Below are positions 1-11,055 of a stretch of 64,000 nt of DNA, piece by piece (within the stretch, counting starts at the first letter, position 1; each line of letters starts with the position of its first letter). The notes beneath the pieces are model-generated. The model saw only the letters and a program-made list of their open reading frames with translations. It was not told the origin of the DNA and searched no databases. The stretch covers positions 186,001 to 250,000 of the forward strand of contig CAJQUW010015614.1 in assembly GCA_907163375.1 (NCBI GenBank), given 5' to 3'. The translations under genes were made by a program, and so were the position numbers. The stretch is from Prostheceraeus crozeri. Lineage: Eukaryota; Platyhelminthes; Polycladida; Euryleptidae.

Positions 1-1480
1 AATTATCAAAACTTTTTGTATTGACTTACCTGTTAAATAAAATATAATTGAATATGAAAAGCCGTTTATGATTTCAGGTTGCCGCTCATTAAACTTATAA
101 ATCCATTAATAAACGCACTTATTATCACTACCGATTAAAAACAATATCATTCAATTGAAAACGCTGCTGATTAGCAGAAATACCGTTGTTGCATCTTAAA
201 ACATATTCTTTAATCTGATAGTCGCATTGTCGAACTGGAAAACCTGTTGCGGACAGGGATAATAGACATCTCTAATATTTCTATCAACTGCTAATATGTG
301 CAAAACCCATTCCGTTTTTTGAGAAATTGTGAACATTACGTTTTCGGTTCAATCGTCTACGGTCCAACGCTGCTCGACCAGCTGCGAATCTTCAATGGCC
401 TATGAGAGTCCGCCATCTGCGCTTGTGGACACATGCCTCAAGCTGTGGAGCACATCGTCGCGGACTGCAGAGCAGCAATTCCGGACGGGAGAACAGGTGC
501 GCAATTCCAATGAACATCAACTGACTTGGTTAACCCCCCACTGCTTACATCCGAAACTATTGCACCAGTTTCGTCAAACCACACATCAATCGAGAAGGCA
601 TTGAAAGATGATTCTGAAAAACATCATTATTTTTATTTTTGACGGTCATCCCTGGACTGAGGTGAATGTCGAAGGTCAACCAACGTCAATTTTTAACAAA
701 TTTTCATTAGATCACAATTAGAAATGCAAAATAGCAACAAACTAATAAACTAAACACTGATCGAAAGATCTGGTCAAGGCGGTTTATAAAATTATGATTA
801 TTAACCGTTGTGAGACTACATCATCGCATTAGATGAGGTCAAAAGTCAAATTATTCAAACTTTTAGTCCAACTGGAATAGCTCTAAAATCGCGCACTTTT
901 ATTATTATTTAGTTTCCTCAAGTGAAGAAGCAGTCCAATGCGATGAACTTTATCGAGACACTGAGGCTAAAACCAACATGATCCTGACAATGTTCAATAA
1001 TTTCCAGGCATGCCGTTGGGATGAATTTTCAGCCCATTATGTATGTACGAGCTACAAACACACTTGGCATTAATCAGGCCTATATCGGATAATGCGGTGT
1101 TAATAAACAGCTCGCCATACGGGCTCTTTTTGAAGCCATTGCTTTTGCGCAGTGTGACACTTTTACAGCGTTATACTATTACCCGTTTCAATTAGTGCCT
1201 CATACGCATGTACAAAGCACGAGTCGAGGCCCAAGAAAGCCTCCGAATCAAGTCACTATTTTTAACAACTAGGGAAGTTAAAGCCATAAAGTAAGGCTAA
1301 AGCCGACTGTGTGAATTTATGTGAATTACACCAAGAGCTCTCAATGCTCGAATTCGAGAGAGGCAAGGTCAGACTGAAGACGCAGCAAGATGAACTGCTC
1401 AGTACAACCCGAGAACATTTGCAACGTACTGACTAATGTCAACGATTACATGTATACTTGTTGGGAGAGGGCTTATTGGG
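1..1480. other. Left-edge sequence without a recognisable gene
   Basis: I see no conserved domain, TIR pair or RNA gene here. A 91-codon open frame at 329-604 has low-complexity composition and no family resemblance. Around 905-965 a stretch of about 57 bases resembles 41458-41520; both can be read as an acidic peptide with the pattern EE..Q...RDT.A, which may be a decayed transposon-coding remnant. This is weak. Confidence 0.4.
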
Positions 1481-1486
1481 ATTTAT

Positions 1487-1524
1487 TGGGATTGGGGTGA
1501 TCCTAATTGTGATCCCAATCCCAA
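1487..1524. repeat. G-rich inverted repeat (hairpin)
   Basis: TTGGGATTGGGGTGATC faces GATCCCAATCCCAA across a loop of about 8 bases, giving a near-perfect stem of about 14 bp. It may be a transposon end or an excision scar. No matching partner was seen elsewhere in the window. Confidence 0.5.
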
Positions 1525-1669
1525 CGGCAAGCCTGGTAATTGCTGATCAGATGCAAAACTAAAGAGAACAAAGATACTAAAAAATCACATTTGAAATTTG
1601 AATTTAACCATGCAGACATAATAAGCATAAAATTTCAAATTCAGAAAGTTAGTATTTGTGAATATCTTT

Positions 1670-1945
1670 ATATAAATAGGAAGAATCCTTTATGTAATCT
1701 CAACTTATTTCATCAAGGATTGATATCGCAATATGCATCAGAAGTGAATATACCGAAATCAGCTGAAATATTCTAAACATTCAAATTTTAAAATAGCTCT
1801 CACGCCAAAAGTATTGTACTAAGTTTATTTTCCTTCTGTCAAAATTTGCATAATACGTAGAAAGTAAGCTGTTAGAAATCGTGTGGCCATAGGCTGCTTG
1901 GTTCAAAAGTAAATTCAAAAGATTCACCTGGGGGTTACAGTTAAA
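1670..1945 (+). mobile_element. Fragment of TTAA-type MITE (copy of the 58.3 kb element)
   Basis: About 260 bases align well with the reverse complement of 58330-58600, sharing AGAATCCTTTAT near the left and GTGGCCATAG near the right. The right end reaches a TTAA (in ACAGTTAAATAT), which matches the TTAA boundary of the better preserved copy. The left G/C-rich end is missing. Non-coding. Confidence 0.6.
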
Positions 1946-2700
1946 TATCCTTACAAGCTAAGTGATGTACTTTTTCTGCAGAAGTGCTGTAAAATTGAGT
2001 GAATGGAACATAACCATGCATCCTCTAAGCTCCTGCCAATTGTCACATAGTTGTTGTTGCGTAAGTGAAGTTGTGAATTTGATTAGCAATTGAAGGTTTG
2101 TTTGAGTTGATCTCATTTTTACACGTTTGATATTTAATGTAAACCATTTGATTTGTTTATTCAAAGGAGTGATGATCTGATTGTATTTGGTCTACATTCC
2201 AAAGGTAAATATAAACATTGCGTTCTGTCAGTTATCCAACTAAACTGGCTCTTAGACGTTTTGTATCGACCGATTTCTTTCATCAAATAGCAACCAATTT
2301 TCGAGATTGTATTCATTATCCAAGCAAGTGCCTCATCGGCCAGGATTTGTAGCTGCCGGAATATTAATGTAGAAGTAGCATGTAGAATTTATGCAGCACA
2401 TGGAATTTAAACATGTTAATCATAAACTAGTAGGTCTAATTGTATGACATTGTGTTAGTAAATTCATTAGTTATTGCTATCATTTAAACATCATACATGC
2501 AGGTATTGGTGTGCCTAAATTTCCTAATATTTAAAGGGGAATCCCTCTCTGAGATGTACACCTCCTTACAATGGACAGTCTTAGCTACAAAATTTGATGT
2601 CCAGTACAAGCAGGTTTCATTGTAATTACATTGCCAATCGTAAATCTTTGTGTAGGTTAAAGCGTACACATGTCGCTCCCCTGCCCTTTCAAGTGTCGAT
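1946..2700. other. AT-rich sequence, nothing recognised
   Basis: Only short open frames with many stops. No TIRs or RNA motifs were noticed. Confidence 0.4.
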
Positions 2701-2727
2701 ACTCAAAGCCAAAAGTACAGTGGAACC

Positions 2728-2762
2728 AAATATATTTCGGTCTTGCGACCTTCTTCAGTGGT
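2728..2762 (-). repeat. Penelope-like 3' end remnant with hammerhead-like core
   Basis: On the minus strand the sequence reads CTGAAGA, then GGTC-loop-GACC, then GAAAT. This is the layout of a hammerhead core (CTGATGA, stem II, GAAA) but with CTGATGA changed to CTGAAGA and no stem III/GUC. Such degenerate motifs are common at the 3' ends of Penelope-like elements. Probably catalytically dead; family assignment is inference. Confidence 0.35.
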
Positions 2763-2804
2763 GAAAAACACAGAAACTGGTATATTCACTTGCAGCTATT
2801 GTAT

Positions 2805-3511
2805 TAGTCCGGCAACCAGAACGAGTTTCTGCAGGGAACGAGGCCGAAAGTGAGACTTTCACAGAATGATGTGCACCCTATGTCTACTACGAATCGGCAC
2901 GTCTGCCGAGTTCTAGTGAGTTCCTCTTGTTGTCAGACAGGATCAAAGAAAAACACATGTAAATCCAATGGGACGCAGATTGTAGTTTTTAACTAAAATG
3001 AAATTTTGTATGTTTTCTCTGATTAAACGAAAAGTACTAAGTCTAGAGTCATAATTTTTGTCATGGAATGTCTTCAGGTCATTTCCTTTGATGTGCATGT
3101 GCTATTATCATGCTTCTGATCGACCATGTATGTGAGAATGTGGTCAAAATGTTTGTGTTTGCCGACATTAAGAGGCTCGCCAAACCTGAATGTGTCTAGC
3201 TTCATAGACAGGTTTGCATGAAAATAAAAGGAAATGACCTGAAGACATTCCATGCCAAAAATCATGACTCTAGACTTAGTACTTTTTGTTTAATCAGAGA
3301 AAACATACAAAATTTCATTTTAGCCAAAAGTTGTAATCTCCATCCCATTGGATTAACATGATTTTTTCTTTGATCTTGTCTAACAAGAAGAGGAACTCAC
3401 TAGAACTCGGCAGATGTGCAGATTCGTAGTAGGTATAGGGTGTACATCATTCTGTGAAAGTCTTACTTTCGGCCTCTTTCCTTGCAGAAACTCGTTCTGG
3501 CTGCCGGACTA
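2805..3511. mobile_element. Foldback (palindromic) element, TAGTCCGG family, copy 1
   Basis: The element starts TAGTCCGGCAACCAGAACG and ends with the near-complement CGTTCTGGCTGCCGGACTA. Complementarity runs for over 300 bases inward from each end, so nearly the whole 707 bp folds on itself around a short centre (about 3100-3190). There is no coding sequence. Flanks are TAT on the left and TAA on the right, compatible with a 3-bp TWA target site as in PIF/Harbinger elements, though this copy is not exact. Sister copies lie at 18778-19516 and 36115-36852; diverged or single-arm copies lie at 11056-11690 and 55182-55402. Confidence 0.85.
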
Positions 3512-3762
3512 TAAATGTCAGCAGTCAATCACGTCAACATGGACATTACATGTTGTAAAAGACACAATACGCAAAGTCCAGCACTATTCAAGCATGGATT
3601 CGATCAAGAATACGCAGTGGTTCAATAAACAAGACCATAGCTTTCTATGCGTAACTTGTACCCATGGCGTCAAGCGCATGGAATTCACATGGGTCGTTGA
3701 ATACAATAAAGCAGGAATTTCCGAACGGATGAAAGCCAAAAATAGAAATTGATCAGTCAGAT

Positions 3763-4018
3763 CATAGAAATAAACTGTTTATCTGAAGTTCGCTAGAATG
3801 GAAGTTGACTCAAGGTCGCGGCACATCCGGGGGAACTAAGTTGGGGCATGAAGAACCAATTAGAAGCTTCGATTTACTCATGTGACTGATTCTAACCCAA
3901 TGATGCAGACGTTGGCAGGTGCATCTAAGTGAAAATGCGTGCGATTTATGTGCCGTTATTGTGCATTGCATGAAGCTTAATTTCCATTCTAGAGGTTTTA
4001 TTGTTGTCAATTTCTATG
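3763..4018 (+). mobile_element. hAT-type MITE, CATAGAAAT family, copy 1
   Basis: Begins CATAGAAATAAACTG and ends CAATTTCTATG, with sub-terminal TAGAATGGAA matched near the other end by TTCCATTCTAGA. It is flanked by a perfect 8-bp duplication AGTCAGAT (3755-3762 and 4019-4026), which fixes both ends and points to a hAT transposase. At 256 bp it carries no credible gene. Other copies: 5432-6217, 46574-46829 and 51999-52875. Confidence 0.85.
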
Positions 4019-4026
4019 AGTCAGAT

Positions 4027-5265
4027 GGCTCACCAGATATTGTCTGAAGGACTTAATGAAGGACTTTAGGTTAAATGGGTCAAACAAACCGAAAACAAAG
4101 AGAACATTAGAACGGGATGTGAGTATGAGGGTTAGTCTCGGCTTAGGAATGCATGTTGATATTGATGTTTCGCTTTGTGTTCCAGGCGACGGGAAGCGCT
4201 GGCGTGTGTTGGAGATAGGAATCCGATACTATAATAAAAGACCAAAACAATAGAACGTCGTGGACATGCATTGTCACAACAACGGTACCTAAACGGGACG
4301 ATAGTGGCTTCCAGTGGCTGACAATAGAGGCAGCTTATCAGTGGTCTTTGTAAATACTCGAGGTTGCTAATATTTCTCTCTGTATTGAAAATAATTTTGA
4401 TAAAATAACTTACAAATAGATCGCCTTACAGCAAGAATCTGCAACTGTTGCATATTTCAGGAAATTGATTCTTCTAAAGATCTGGAAACAAAATGATCGG
4501 CTAAAATGACCATCAACAAACCGCTGTTGGTCCTTTGGGGAATTTCAAAAAAATGAGATGGGTTTAGACTAAAATGATTAAAATAAGAATATTAACTTGT
4601 ACCGAATTCTCCGCGCGGACAATGAAAGGAGACCGATGTTTAACATTCGACTTCTATAGCTCATGCCATGTAGATTTGAGAACGAGTGAAACGCTTTTGC
4701 ACATTTTCAATATGATAACCTCAGAACAGGACACCAAATGGTACTTCCAAATTCCAAGATTATCCGTACATATGATTTGCAGGACTGTCGTGATGACATG
4801 TCCGTTTGATCATCCTTAATACCACATTAGCTTAGCAATCATACTTGAAATGTGACCGGCGAAATTGAAAGGCTGAGCAATAAGTATGACAAGGTCTTAA
4901 ATTCATTTCGATTCAAGGGTAGCACCATTGACTATGTAGTTGGAAGCGTTGTTCAAACTCCCGAAACTTATCGCTTTACATATAGCAAAATTGATTTGCA
5001 AAGCGTTCACCGAAGTTAGCTGCAAAATTATCTATCGGGGCACTTCTGATGTGTTGTCGAATCTATTAAAATAATCTTTATCAAAATGACCCTGCACTCA
5101 ACCGCACTTCAGGATATAACACTAATTCGTTCTTCTTAAAAATATTTAGTTGCTTCGTTTATCTTCTGTGTTTCTATCGACTATCAGGAAAACGTTTTTG
5201 TGAGCTCGAAGTTGCCACGTGTATTATGACGGGCGGAGCCTTAATACACTGAATACCTAAAGAGA
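4027..5265. other. Sequence without recognised features
   Basis: No domain or terminal repeat was seen. A stretch of about 28 bases at 4513-4540 (AAAATGACCATCAACAAACC onward) recurs at 6218-6245, directly after a CATAGAAAT MITE, and suggests a further low-copy repeat. Confidence 0.4.
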
Positions 5266-5269
5266 AAAT

Positions 5270-5392
5270 ATTAAGTCAATAAAAGCAACCAACATCGTTC
5301 ATTCCCTGACCGCACTCGCCCGACCCAGGAACCGAACCAAAGTCCGCGGTGGAGACGAGCTCGCACCTTCTTTACTACGCCACGCTGACGGT
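5270..5392 (-). mobile_element. tRNA-derived SINE (pol III head)
   Basis: Read on the minus strand, an A-box-like TGGCGTAGT lies at 5382-5374 and a B-box GGTTCGGTTCC at 5338-5328, at tRNA-like spacing. The head is much more GC-rich than its surroundings. The body continues toward 5240 into AT-rich sequence. This is the usual build of a tRNA-derived SINE. The tail and target duplication were not resolved, so boundaries are approximate. Confidence 0.6.
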
Positions 5393-5431
5393 TCGAAAGG
5401 AATGCGAATGAAGGCAGAAGTCATCTCCAAG

Positions 5432-6217
5432 CATAGAAATCGACAACAATAAAACCTCTAGTATGGACACAGAATTAGATTGTTTATCTGTGTCACTTTG
5501 CTAGAAGTGCAAACTGATTCAAACAAATGGCACATGCAGGAACTTAATAAGTGGGCAAAAAGAAATTTTTAATACCTTGCAGAGATAGGAAAAATAGTCG
5601 TGCGTTGCTTGCGGATTGCTCTAAATTCCTTCAAAATGCTCCGATCGCCATGATTCCTTCAGATTCGAAGAATTCAGATCATTGCGCAAAAGTTTTCTCG
5701 ATAATGTTGGGCCCTCCGATCATTTTAAAAAAAGTTAGCAGGCGCATGAAAAAACGTTCACAAACTTCTCTGTAGAACTTGACATCGACTGTGTCTCTTT
5801 GCTGTGTGATCCGGTTGATAACAGTCACAGAAACTTTGTACAATTTGTCGTTTTTAATGCTGAACTGGCTTCTCATTGTTCGATTGCTATGGTATTTAGT
5901 CAGCAGATTGTGCCATTTCAATAACGTTGCACGTTCCAATGCTTCCCTTCTAGTCAAACGGAAGAAGAGACGACCTGTCTAATTCTGTGAGTATGGAGGT
6001 TAAGCTTCATGCAATACACAATAGCGGCACATAAATCTCACGCATTTCCAATTAGATGCACTTGTCAACGGCTGCATCATTGAGTTAGAATCAGTCACAT
6101 ATGCAATTATAAGCTTTTCATTGGTCATTCATGCCCCAACTTCGTTCCCCCGGCGGTGCCGCGACCTTGAGTCAATTTCCATTCTAGTCAACTTCAGATA
6201 AACAATCCATTTCTATG
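5432..6217 (-). mobile_element. hAT-type MITE, CATAGAAAT family, copy 3, split by another MITE
   Basis: The two halves are 5432-5459 and 5998-6217 and together give one reverse-oriented copy of the element at 3763-4018, with ends CATAGAAATCGAC and CATTTCTATG. The CACAGAATTAGA MITE sits in the middle with a perfect 8-bp duplication, so this copy is the older of the two. Its own flanking duplication is no longer visible. Confidence 0.8.
5468..5989 (+). mobile_element. hAT-type MITE, CACAGAATTAGA family, copy 1
   Basis: Terminal inverted repeats CACAGAATTAGA / TCTAATTCTGTG are exact over 12-13 bases, and the element is flanked by a perfect 8-bp duplication AGTATGGA (5460-5467 and 5990-5997). 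Length 522 bp. A minus-strand open frame of 92 codons (5957-5679) lies inside and is largely retained at the DNA level in the copies at 45.2-45.7 and 46.4-47.2 kb. I do not recognise that peptide; it could be a captured exon or chance. The element lies inside a CATAGAAAT MITE. Confidence 0.88.
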
Positions 6218-6481
6218 AAAATGACCATCAACAAACCGCTGTTGTTAATTCTGGTTTTACTAAATTTAGCAAAGTGGAAAGTCCATAGAGGGCAACTGCA
6301 ATGTATACAGTTATCGTATTGGCTACATGAATGATATTTTTTGCTTTTCACGATGTTTAACTTTAAAATAAAGTTAGTCAAGCCAGGTGCTGCCAGAAAT
6401 ATCAGCTATCAGGTGCTGCCCAATATATCTAGGTGTTGTGGGAGAAATGTGAGAAAAATTACAAATCCCACCTTGAGTTAA

Positions 6482-7190
6482 TATAATAATAATATGTTTA
6501 TTCAATACTAGACAGCAGAAGCTGATCATTTTACAAAACAGTGAAAAGTAGAGGATATACATGTATACACACTAAAAATCAATTACGAGAAGTTCTGTAC
6601 TGCAGATGGCAAGAAGGAGTTTTTATGCCTGTTGGTGTTACAAAAGATCATATTTGTTTTACGTCTCAATATTTCTGTTTTTTGTGGACGATGTGAAATT
6701 CTTTCACTCAAAGCTTTTGGCAAATTGTTAAAATAATTCCGAGATATTCATACGTCGTGAACTAAGTGTTTCCAGTGAATATTTTTGCAGAAGACGGTCA
6801 TAATCATAATCATGATAATCATATGGAATGTGTTCCATCATTCTTATCAGTCGTCTTTGAACAGATTCAATAGCAATTGATTGAGCTTTGGTGATTCCAA
6901 AGTACCACACTGGAGCACCATATTCGAGGATGCTTCGGACACAAGCACAGAAATACCGTATAATATCCTCATTTTGAAGTCTACATCCCATCATTTCACT
7001 TATAAAATGCATTCTCATTTGTGCTTTCTTTACCATTTTTTCAATGTGATCAGTTCAGGACAAATTTTGGTTTCTTATGAAGCCGAGAATTTTTGCTTTC
7101 TGAACAGGAGTATTTTGAATCACAATTAGTTCTATGCCCTTGAATAATTGGTATTAGGTGAGCGTTTTGGCAGGTATGTTCCAAATTCCT
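6482..7190 (-). pseudogene. LINE 3' end: reverse transcriptase C-terminus and 3' UTR
   Basis: Minus-strand fragment of a non-LTR retrotransposon ORF2. From about 7130 the peptide reads VQKAKILGF, then LS(stop)TDHIEKMVKKAQMR, then CACVRSILEYGAPVWYFG and IESVQRRLIRM, the typical thumb/C-terminal region of RTs in the Jockey/CR1-like clades. A frameshift near 6725 leads into LPKALSERISHRPQKTEIL, ending NSFLPSAVQNFS at about 6583. The 3' UTR has AATAAA and an ATT-microsatellite tail near 6482. The 5' part is missing, as expected for a 5'-truncated LINE insertion. Stops and a frameshift show it is dead. Confidence 0.82.
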
Positions 7191-7423
7191 AATTTTCAGC
7201 ATAAAAATGTGTCCTTTGATACATCTTTTCAGTCCAGTACATCCTAGAGATCTTATTCTTTGTAACTCATTTGGTGTATAGGTAATGCGTTGATCTAATT
7301 CCGCCATAGATATGCTTACGAGCAGATGCATAGTTTGCAAGAGCCGCAGAGCAATCCGACCGTTAACCATGAAAGCCAATGATCGAGTTATTCAATGAAT
7401 AATCCAACATTCGGAGTAAATAC

Positions 7424-7689
7424 ACTGTAAACCTTAAATATCCGTAAAAACAGATGTTTGTTTTATCTGCGCACTGTAAACTGTGAACTGTAAATATCCG
7501 TTCAAATAAACAGCTACAAATATTTTCTCGGATTTTTACAGTCTGAACTTTTGTTTTCATACAACAGCAGACGTTTGGTTTATCTGATATGAACGTTGTG
7601 ACGTCGTCATTTTAACAGATATTTACGGATATTTTCTGTGAAGTTTAGCGGTTATTTTAACTGTTTTTAACGGTGTACAGTTTACAGTG
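7424..7689 (+). mobile_element. CACTGTAAACTG MITE (one full copy plus a partial copy)
   Basis: The full copy runs 7472-7689, from CACTGTAAACTGTGAACTG to AACGGTGTACAGTTTACAGTG. A partial copy of the left end (7424-7470, CACTGTAAACCTTAAATATCC) directly precedes it. The internal repeat AAATATCCGT and a TGACGTCGTCA motif are shared with the copy at 24538-24787. No coding capacity. Confidence 0.75.
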
Positions 7690-7691
7690 TA

Positions 7692-8461
7692 GGGTGTAGA
7701 CTCAAAAAGTATCAGCATACAGTGAACATTTATATATCAAAGGATTAAGTTTTTTGCGGAGATTGCGTTCCTGCTGTCGAGTAAAATATTTGATCAATCA
7801 TTGAGAAGCTAAAGTTTTGCAAATTATTCCTGTGTTTATACACTATCGATTTTTGGTACCTCGATAAAAGTAGTATGAAACTTATTGGATATGAAAATGA
7901 ATGGAAATTTGCTGACAGGTGTCTTGATTCAACGGAAATTAATCTGAATATCACAGAAATTTAATGAATTATAATGCAAGTCATCATGGAAAAGTTGAGA
8001 TCTTATTGTTCTTCTTGGCTGAGATCTCAAGTTTTTTATTTAATTCTCAACAGTATGATTTTATGATTCACTACTAAATTTATGTTTCTTTTCTTGAATC
8101 TGAATGATATTGTGGGCCCATTTGCATCTTTAAAAGTTATAATCATTGTCTTTGAGTGTGTTATTTTTTTGAGTTTGTGATGTAATCACTCTGTAAGAAA
8201 CACGCTTATAAATATGGCTGTGCATTTAACCCATCGAATTGCTAATTTAACAAGCATTAACTCTCCAAAGTTGTGATGACACGGAAAATTTGCAAGAAAC
8301 TATTATTCCTTCTGTATTGCTATCATGATCAGTCAATTCCGTTGTGATTTCCTCAAAAGAGGAAAACTTTGCATATCTCGGATTTGGTACTGGGTCTCAA
8401 ATCGAGTTCATTTAATAAAATCGAAGCTGCACACATTGAGGATTTACTTACTCTATGGGTA
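7692..8461 (+). mobile_element. CATAGAG MITE family, copy 1 (nearly complete)
   Basis: This copy carries the family landmarks in order: ACTCAAAAAGTATC, a TTTTGCGGAGATTGCGTTCC block, AGTAGTATGAAAC, CATCGAATTGCTAATTTAAC, GCTATCATGATCAGTCAATT, and the terminal CTTACTCTATGG at about 8460. The left TIR is lost against the neighbouring MITE. The family consensus is about 840 bp with TIRs of the form CATAGAGTAGG.ATAT. Nine copies occur in this window. Non-coding. Confidence 0.8.
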
Positions 8462-8804
8462 GAGAGATGAGAATTCTCATATTTATGATCGTCCCAATCA
8501 CAGCATTACGTCGGAGGAATGAGAAGTAGAGGTCATTGCCAAAATCAGTCATTTAGAAAAATATGTTGCAATTTCAATGGCCAAACGTTCCCCTGCGCAA
8601 TAGTTCCCGATGTTTATATTGCAATGTAAACAGCACTTGCATTATCTACACATCAAGGCAATCCTTGAGTCTCAATGGGAGGATCAGCAAGTCAATCTTC
8701 TACAAATATATGATCGCATATTAATGGTAGATTTCCATCGTCAAATTTTGTGGGAGATCATTGAAAGATATCGTGACCACTTTTCCATTGTTCTACCATT
8801 CATG

Positions 8805-9772
8805 TCGGCCGTGAAAAGCCAAAACAACGTATTTTAAAATACGTTGTTTTGCCTTAACATGGTCATATTGGTTTCAGCATGTGTATTTTCGTCTGAGATT
8901 TGTCAGCTATTTTAAACAAGTAAAAATAATGCATTTTCAGGATAAAACAATTTAGAATTATAAGCTACACGTCAATAGAACTAACTACCGGTATCTAACT
9001 ATCGAGATGCGATGAAATATATTTTCTAATGAAACTATAAAGCAACGTATTTCAAAATACGCTTAATCTAATTGGCATTTTGTTAAACTATTAATAGGCA
9101 AAACAACGTATTACAAAATACGTTGCAATGAAGCTTTTCATACTTCTGAGTCTGAAAAACGCATTTTAGAAGGCGTTGTTTTAGCTCTTCATACTTTTGA
9201 GTCTGAAAAACGCATTTTAGAAGGCGTTGTTTTAGCTCTTCATACTTCTGAGACTGAAAATCGCATTTTAAAATGCGTTGTTTTAGCTTTTCATGCTTAT
9301 GAGACTGAAAAACGTGAAATACGTTGTTTTGGCGCTTCATAACGCTGAAACTGAATAACACATTTTAAAATACGTTGATTTAGCTTCATAACGCTGAAAC
9401 TGAATAACACATTCTAAAATACGTTGTTTTGGCGCTTCATAACGCTGAAACTGAATAACACATTCTAAAATGCGTTGTTTTAGCTTCATAACACTGAAAC
9501 TGAATAACGCATTTTAAAATCCGTTGTTTTAGCTTTTCATACTTCTGAGACTGAAAATCGCATTTTAAAATACGCAGTTTTAGCTTTTCATACTTATGAG
9601 ACTGAATAACGCATTGTGAAATACGTTGTTTTGGCGTTTCATGCCTCTGAAAATAAATATCGTGTTTTGAAATACGTTGTTTTTTTTAGTTTGAAAGTGC
9701 CTGTTTGATTTTACCATGGATTTCTCAAAACAGCTATTTTCAAACTACGCTGTTTTGCCTTTTCACGGCCGA
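8805..9772. mobile_element. TIR-bounded minisatellite element (AAAACAACGTATTTT repeats)
   Basis: The outer ends are inverted repeats of about 33 bp: TCGGCCGTGAAAAGCCAAAA at 8805 and its near-complement ending CTTTTCACGGCCGA at 9772. From about 9040 to 9700 there is a degenerate tandem array of about 12 units of 48-58 bp, each with an ACGTTGTTTTAGCTTTTCAT-like segment and GACTGAAAAACGCATTTTA. The unit is related to the TIR itself, as seen in the perfect palindrome at 8820-8850. A minus-strand open frame over part of the array (9361-9083) repeats LKQRLLKCVFQTQKYEE because three units are 57 bp; I regard it as a by-product. Confidence 0.75.
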
Positions 9773-10335
9773 TATGAATGTTGCTGTAACAGGATCACCG
9801 GTCGCATGCTGTGTTCCTCTAGAAGCCAAACCGTCTTTTAAAATCGTTTTAATACATTGAATGCTTTGTATCTTCGAAAACGCAGAATACGAGTATAATG
9901 TAAAAAATTATCTCCATTCGAAAGATTGCATTCGGAATGTATCATAACCTTGTCTTTACAGCGAATAAGCTACTGGAACGAGACAGTTGTGAAGATAGAA
10001 AAATGCAATAATACATAAAATGACGATATTTATGTTCAAATGTCAAATTGCTATTTATAGTACTTTAACGTAGAATATTATACTTATAACATCATATAGA
10101 TATGCTTTAATAAAAATTTGCAGAAATACTTAAGTTGTAATGAGGAATTTTTGACGAGTGAAAAAAGATACATCCATTCATAAAATTTGAATAAATGAAT
10201 GATAATTGAATTTAAATAGATATTCAATTTTTAAATTAAAATTTTTGGAGTGAAGGTCTTTGAATCATGTAAATTAGGTACTGCCATTACTGCAACTGTC
10301 TGTGCCTGGCCCACACCTCTATAGATAGTTTGTGA
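9773..10335. other. AT-rich sequence, nothing recognised
   Basis: No domain, TIR or RNA motif was noticed. Confidence 0.4.
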
Positions 10336-10597
10336 TATGATCACGCTTAATCTTATTAATAAGGCTGATCATTAAAGTAATAAATAGTCATCCATCGAAT
10401 TGCTAATTTAGCAATCACACGCCTTCTTTACTGCTATCATGATCGGTCAATTCCGTGATAATTGCTTCAAAACTGCAAAAATCTCACATTTTGTATTGGG
10501 TGTCAACTCGAGTTCATCTAATAAATATGAAACTGTATACACATTGGGGATTTAATTAATTCTGAGTTGCTACTCTACATAATATACTTACTCTATG
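10336..10597 (+). mobile_element. CATAGAG MITE family, copy 2 (3' third only)
   Basis: The copy starts near GATCACGCTTAATC, includes CATCGAATTGCTAATTTAGC and GCTATCATGATCGGTCAATT, and ends TACTCTACATAATATACTTA then CTCTATG. The left two thirds of the element are absent. Confidence 0.78.
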
Positions 10598-10598
10598 A

Positions 10599-11050
10599 TC
10601 TTCTCTTTTTTGTCCTCTAATCAAACAATCGGGCAATCTAATCTCCTAAACACTGCATCATTTCATATGACCCATAGCTCTGATGCTCGCCAGCGCTGCG
10701 CCACTTGAACAGCCCGCCAAAACCAGACAAAGCAATAAAGTCAGCCCGACAAACACGCCACTAACATGTCGCGAAGTCATTTGGCTGTTGCCCAAAGCGT
10801 TCTCCACAGCTTTTGTGTCGTTACTAGACAGATGGACTAGCAGTCAAGATTATAAAGATGATCAGGTCATCACTGGGCCGTTTGATAGCTAATCCTGCAA
10901 TACGGCTTTACAACAGATCCGATCAAAGTATCCTGTGTTACAGCGGGACGCTCCGGGTGATCTGCTAGCTTCAAGTACATCTGATGGTCAAGTTAGTTAA
11001 TCTCACCGGTCACGCCGATAAACTTGTTTTGTTATTTGTCGGTGTCGAGG
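10599..11050. other. GC-richer unassigned segment
   Basis: The base composition is higher in G+C than its surroundings around 10680-11050, with short open frames on the + strand (10683-10892 and 10984-11178). I recognise no protein family. It may be an old transposon body or single-copy sequence. Confidence 0.35.
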
Positions 11051-11055
11051 ATTGC

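Noticed and set aside
329..604. 91-codon protein near the left edge
   Set aside because: Biased composition, no family resemblance, no gene context.
9083..9361. Repeat protein with 19-residue units
   Set aside because: The frame is open only because part of the minisatellite has a 57-bp period. Neighbouring units have other lengths and break it.
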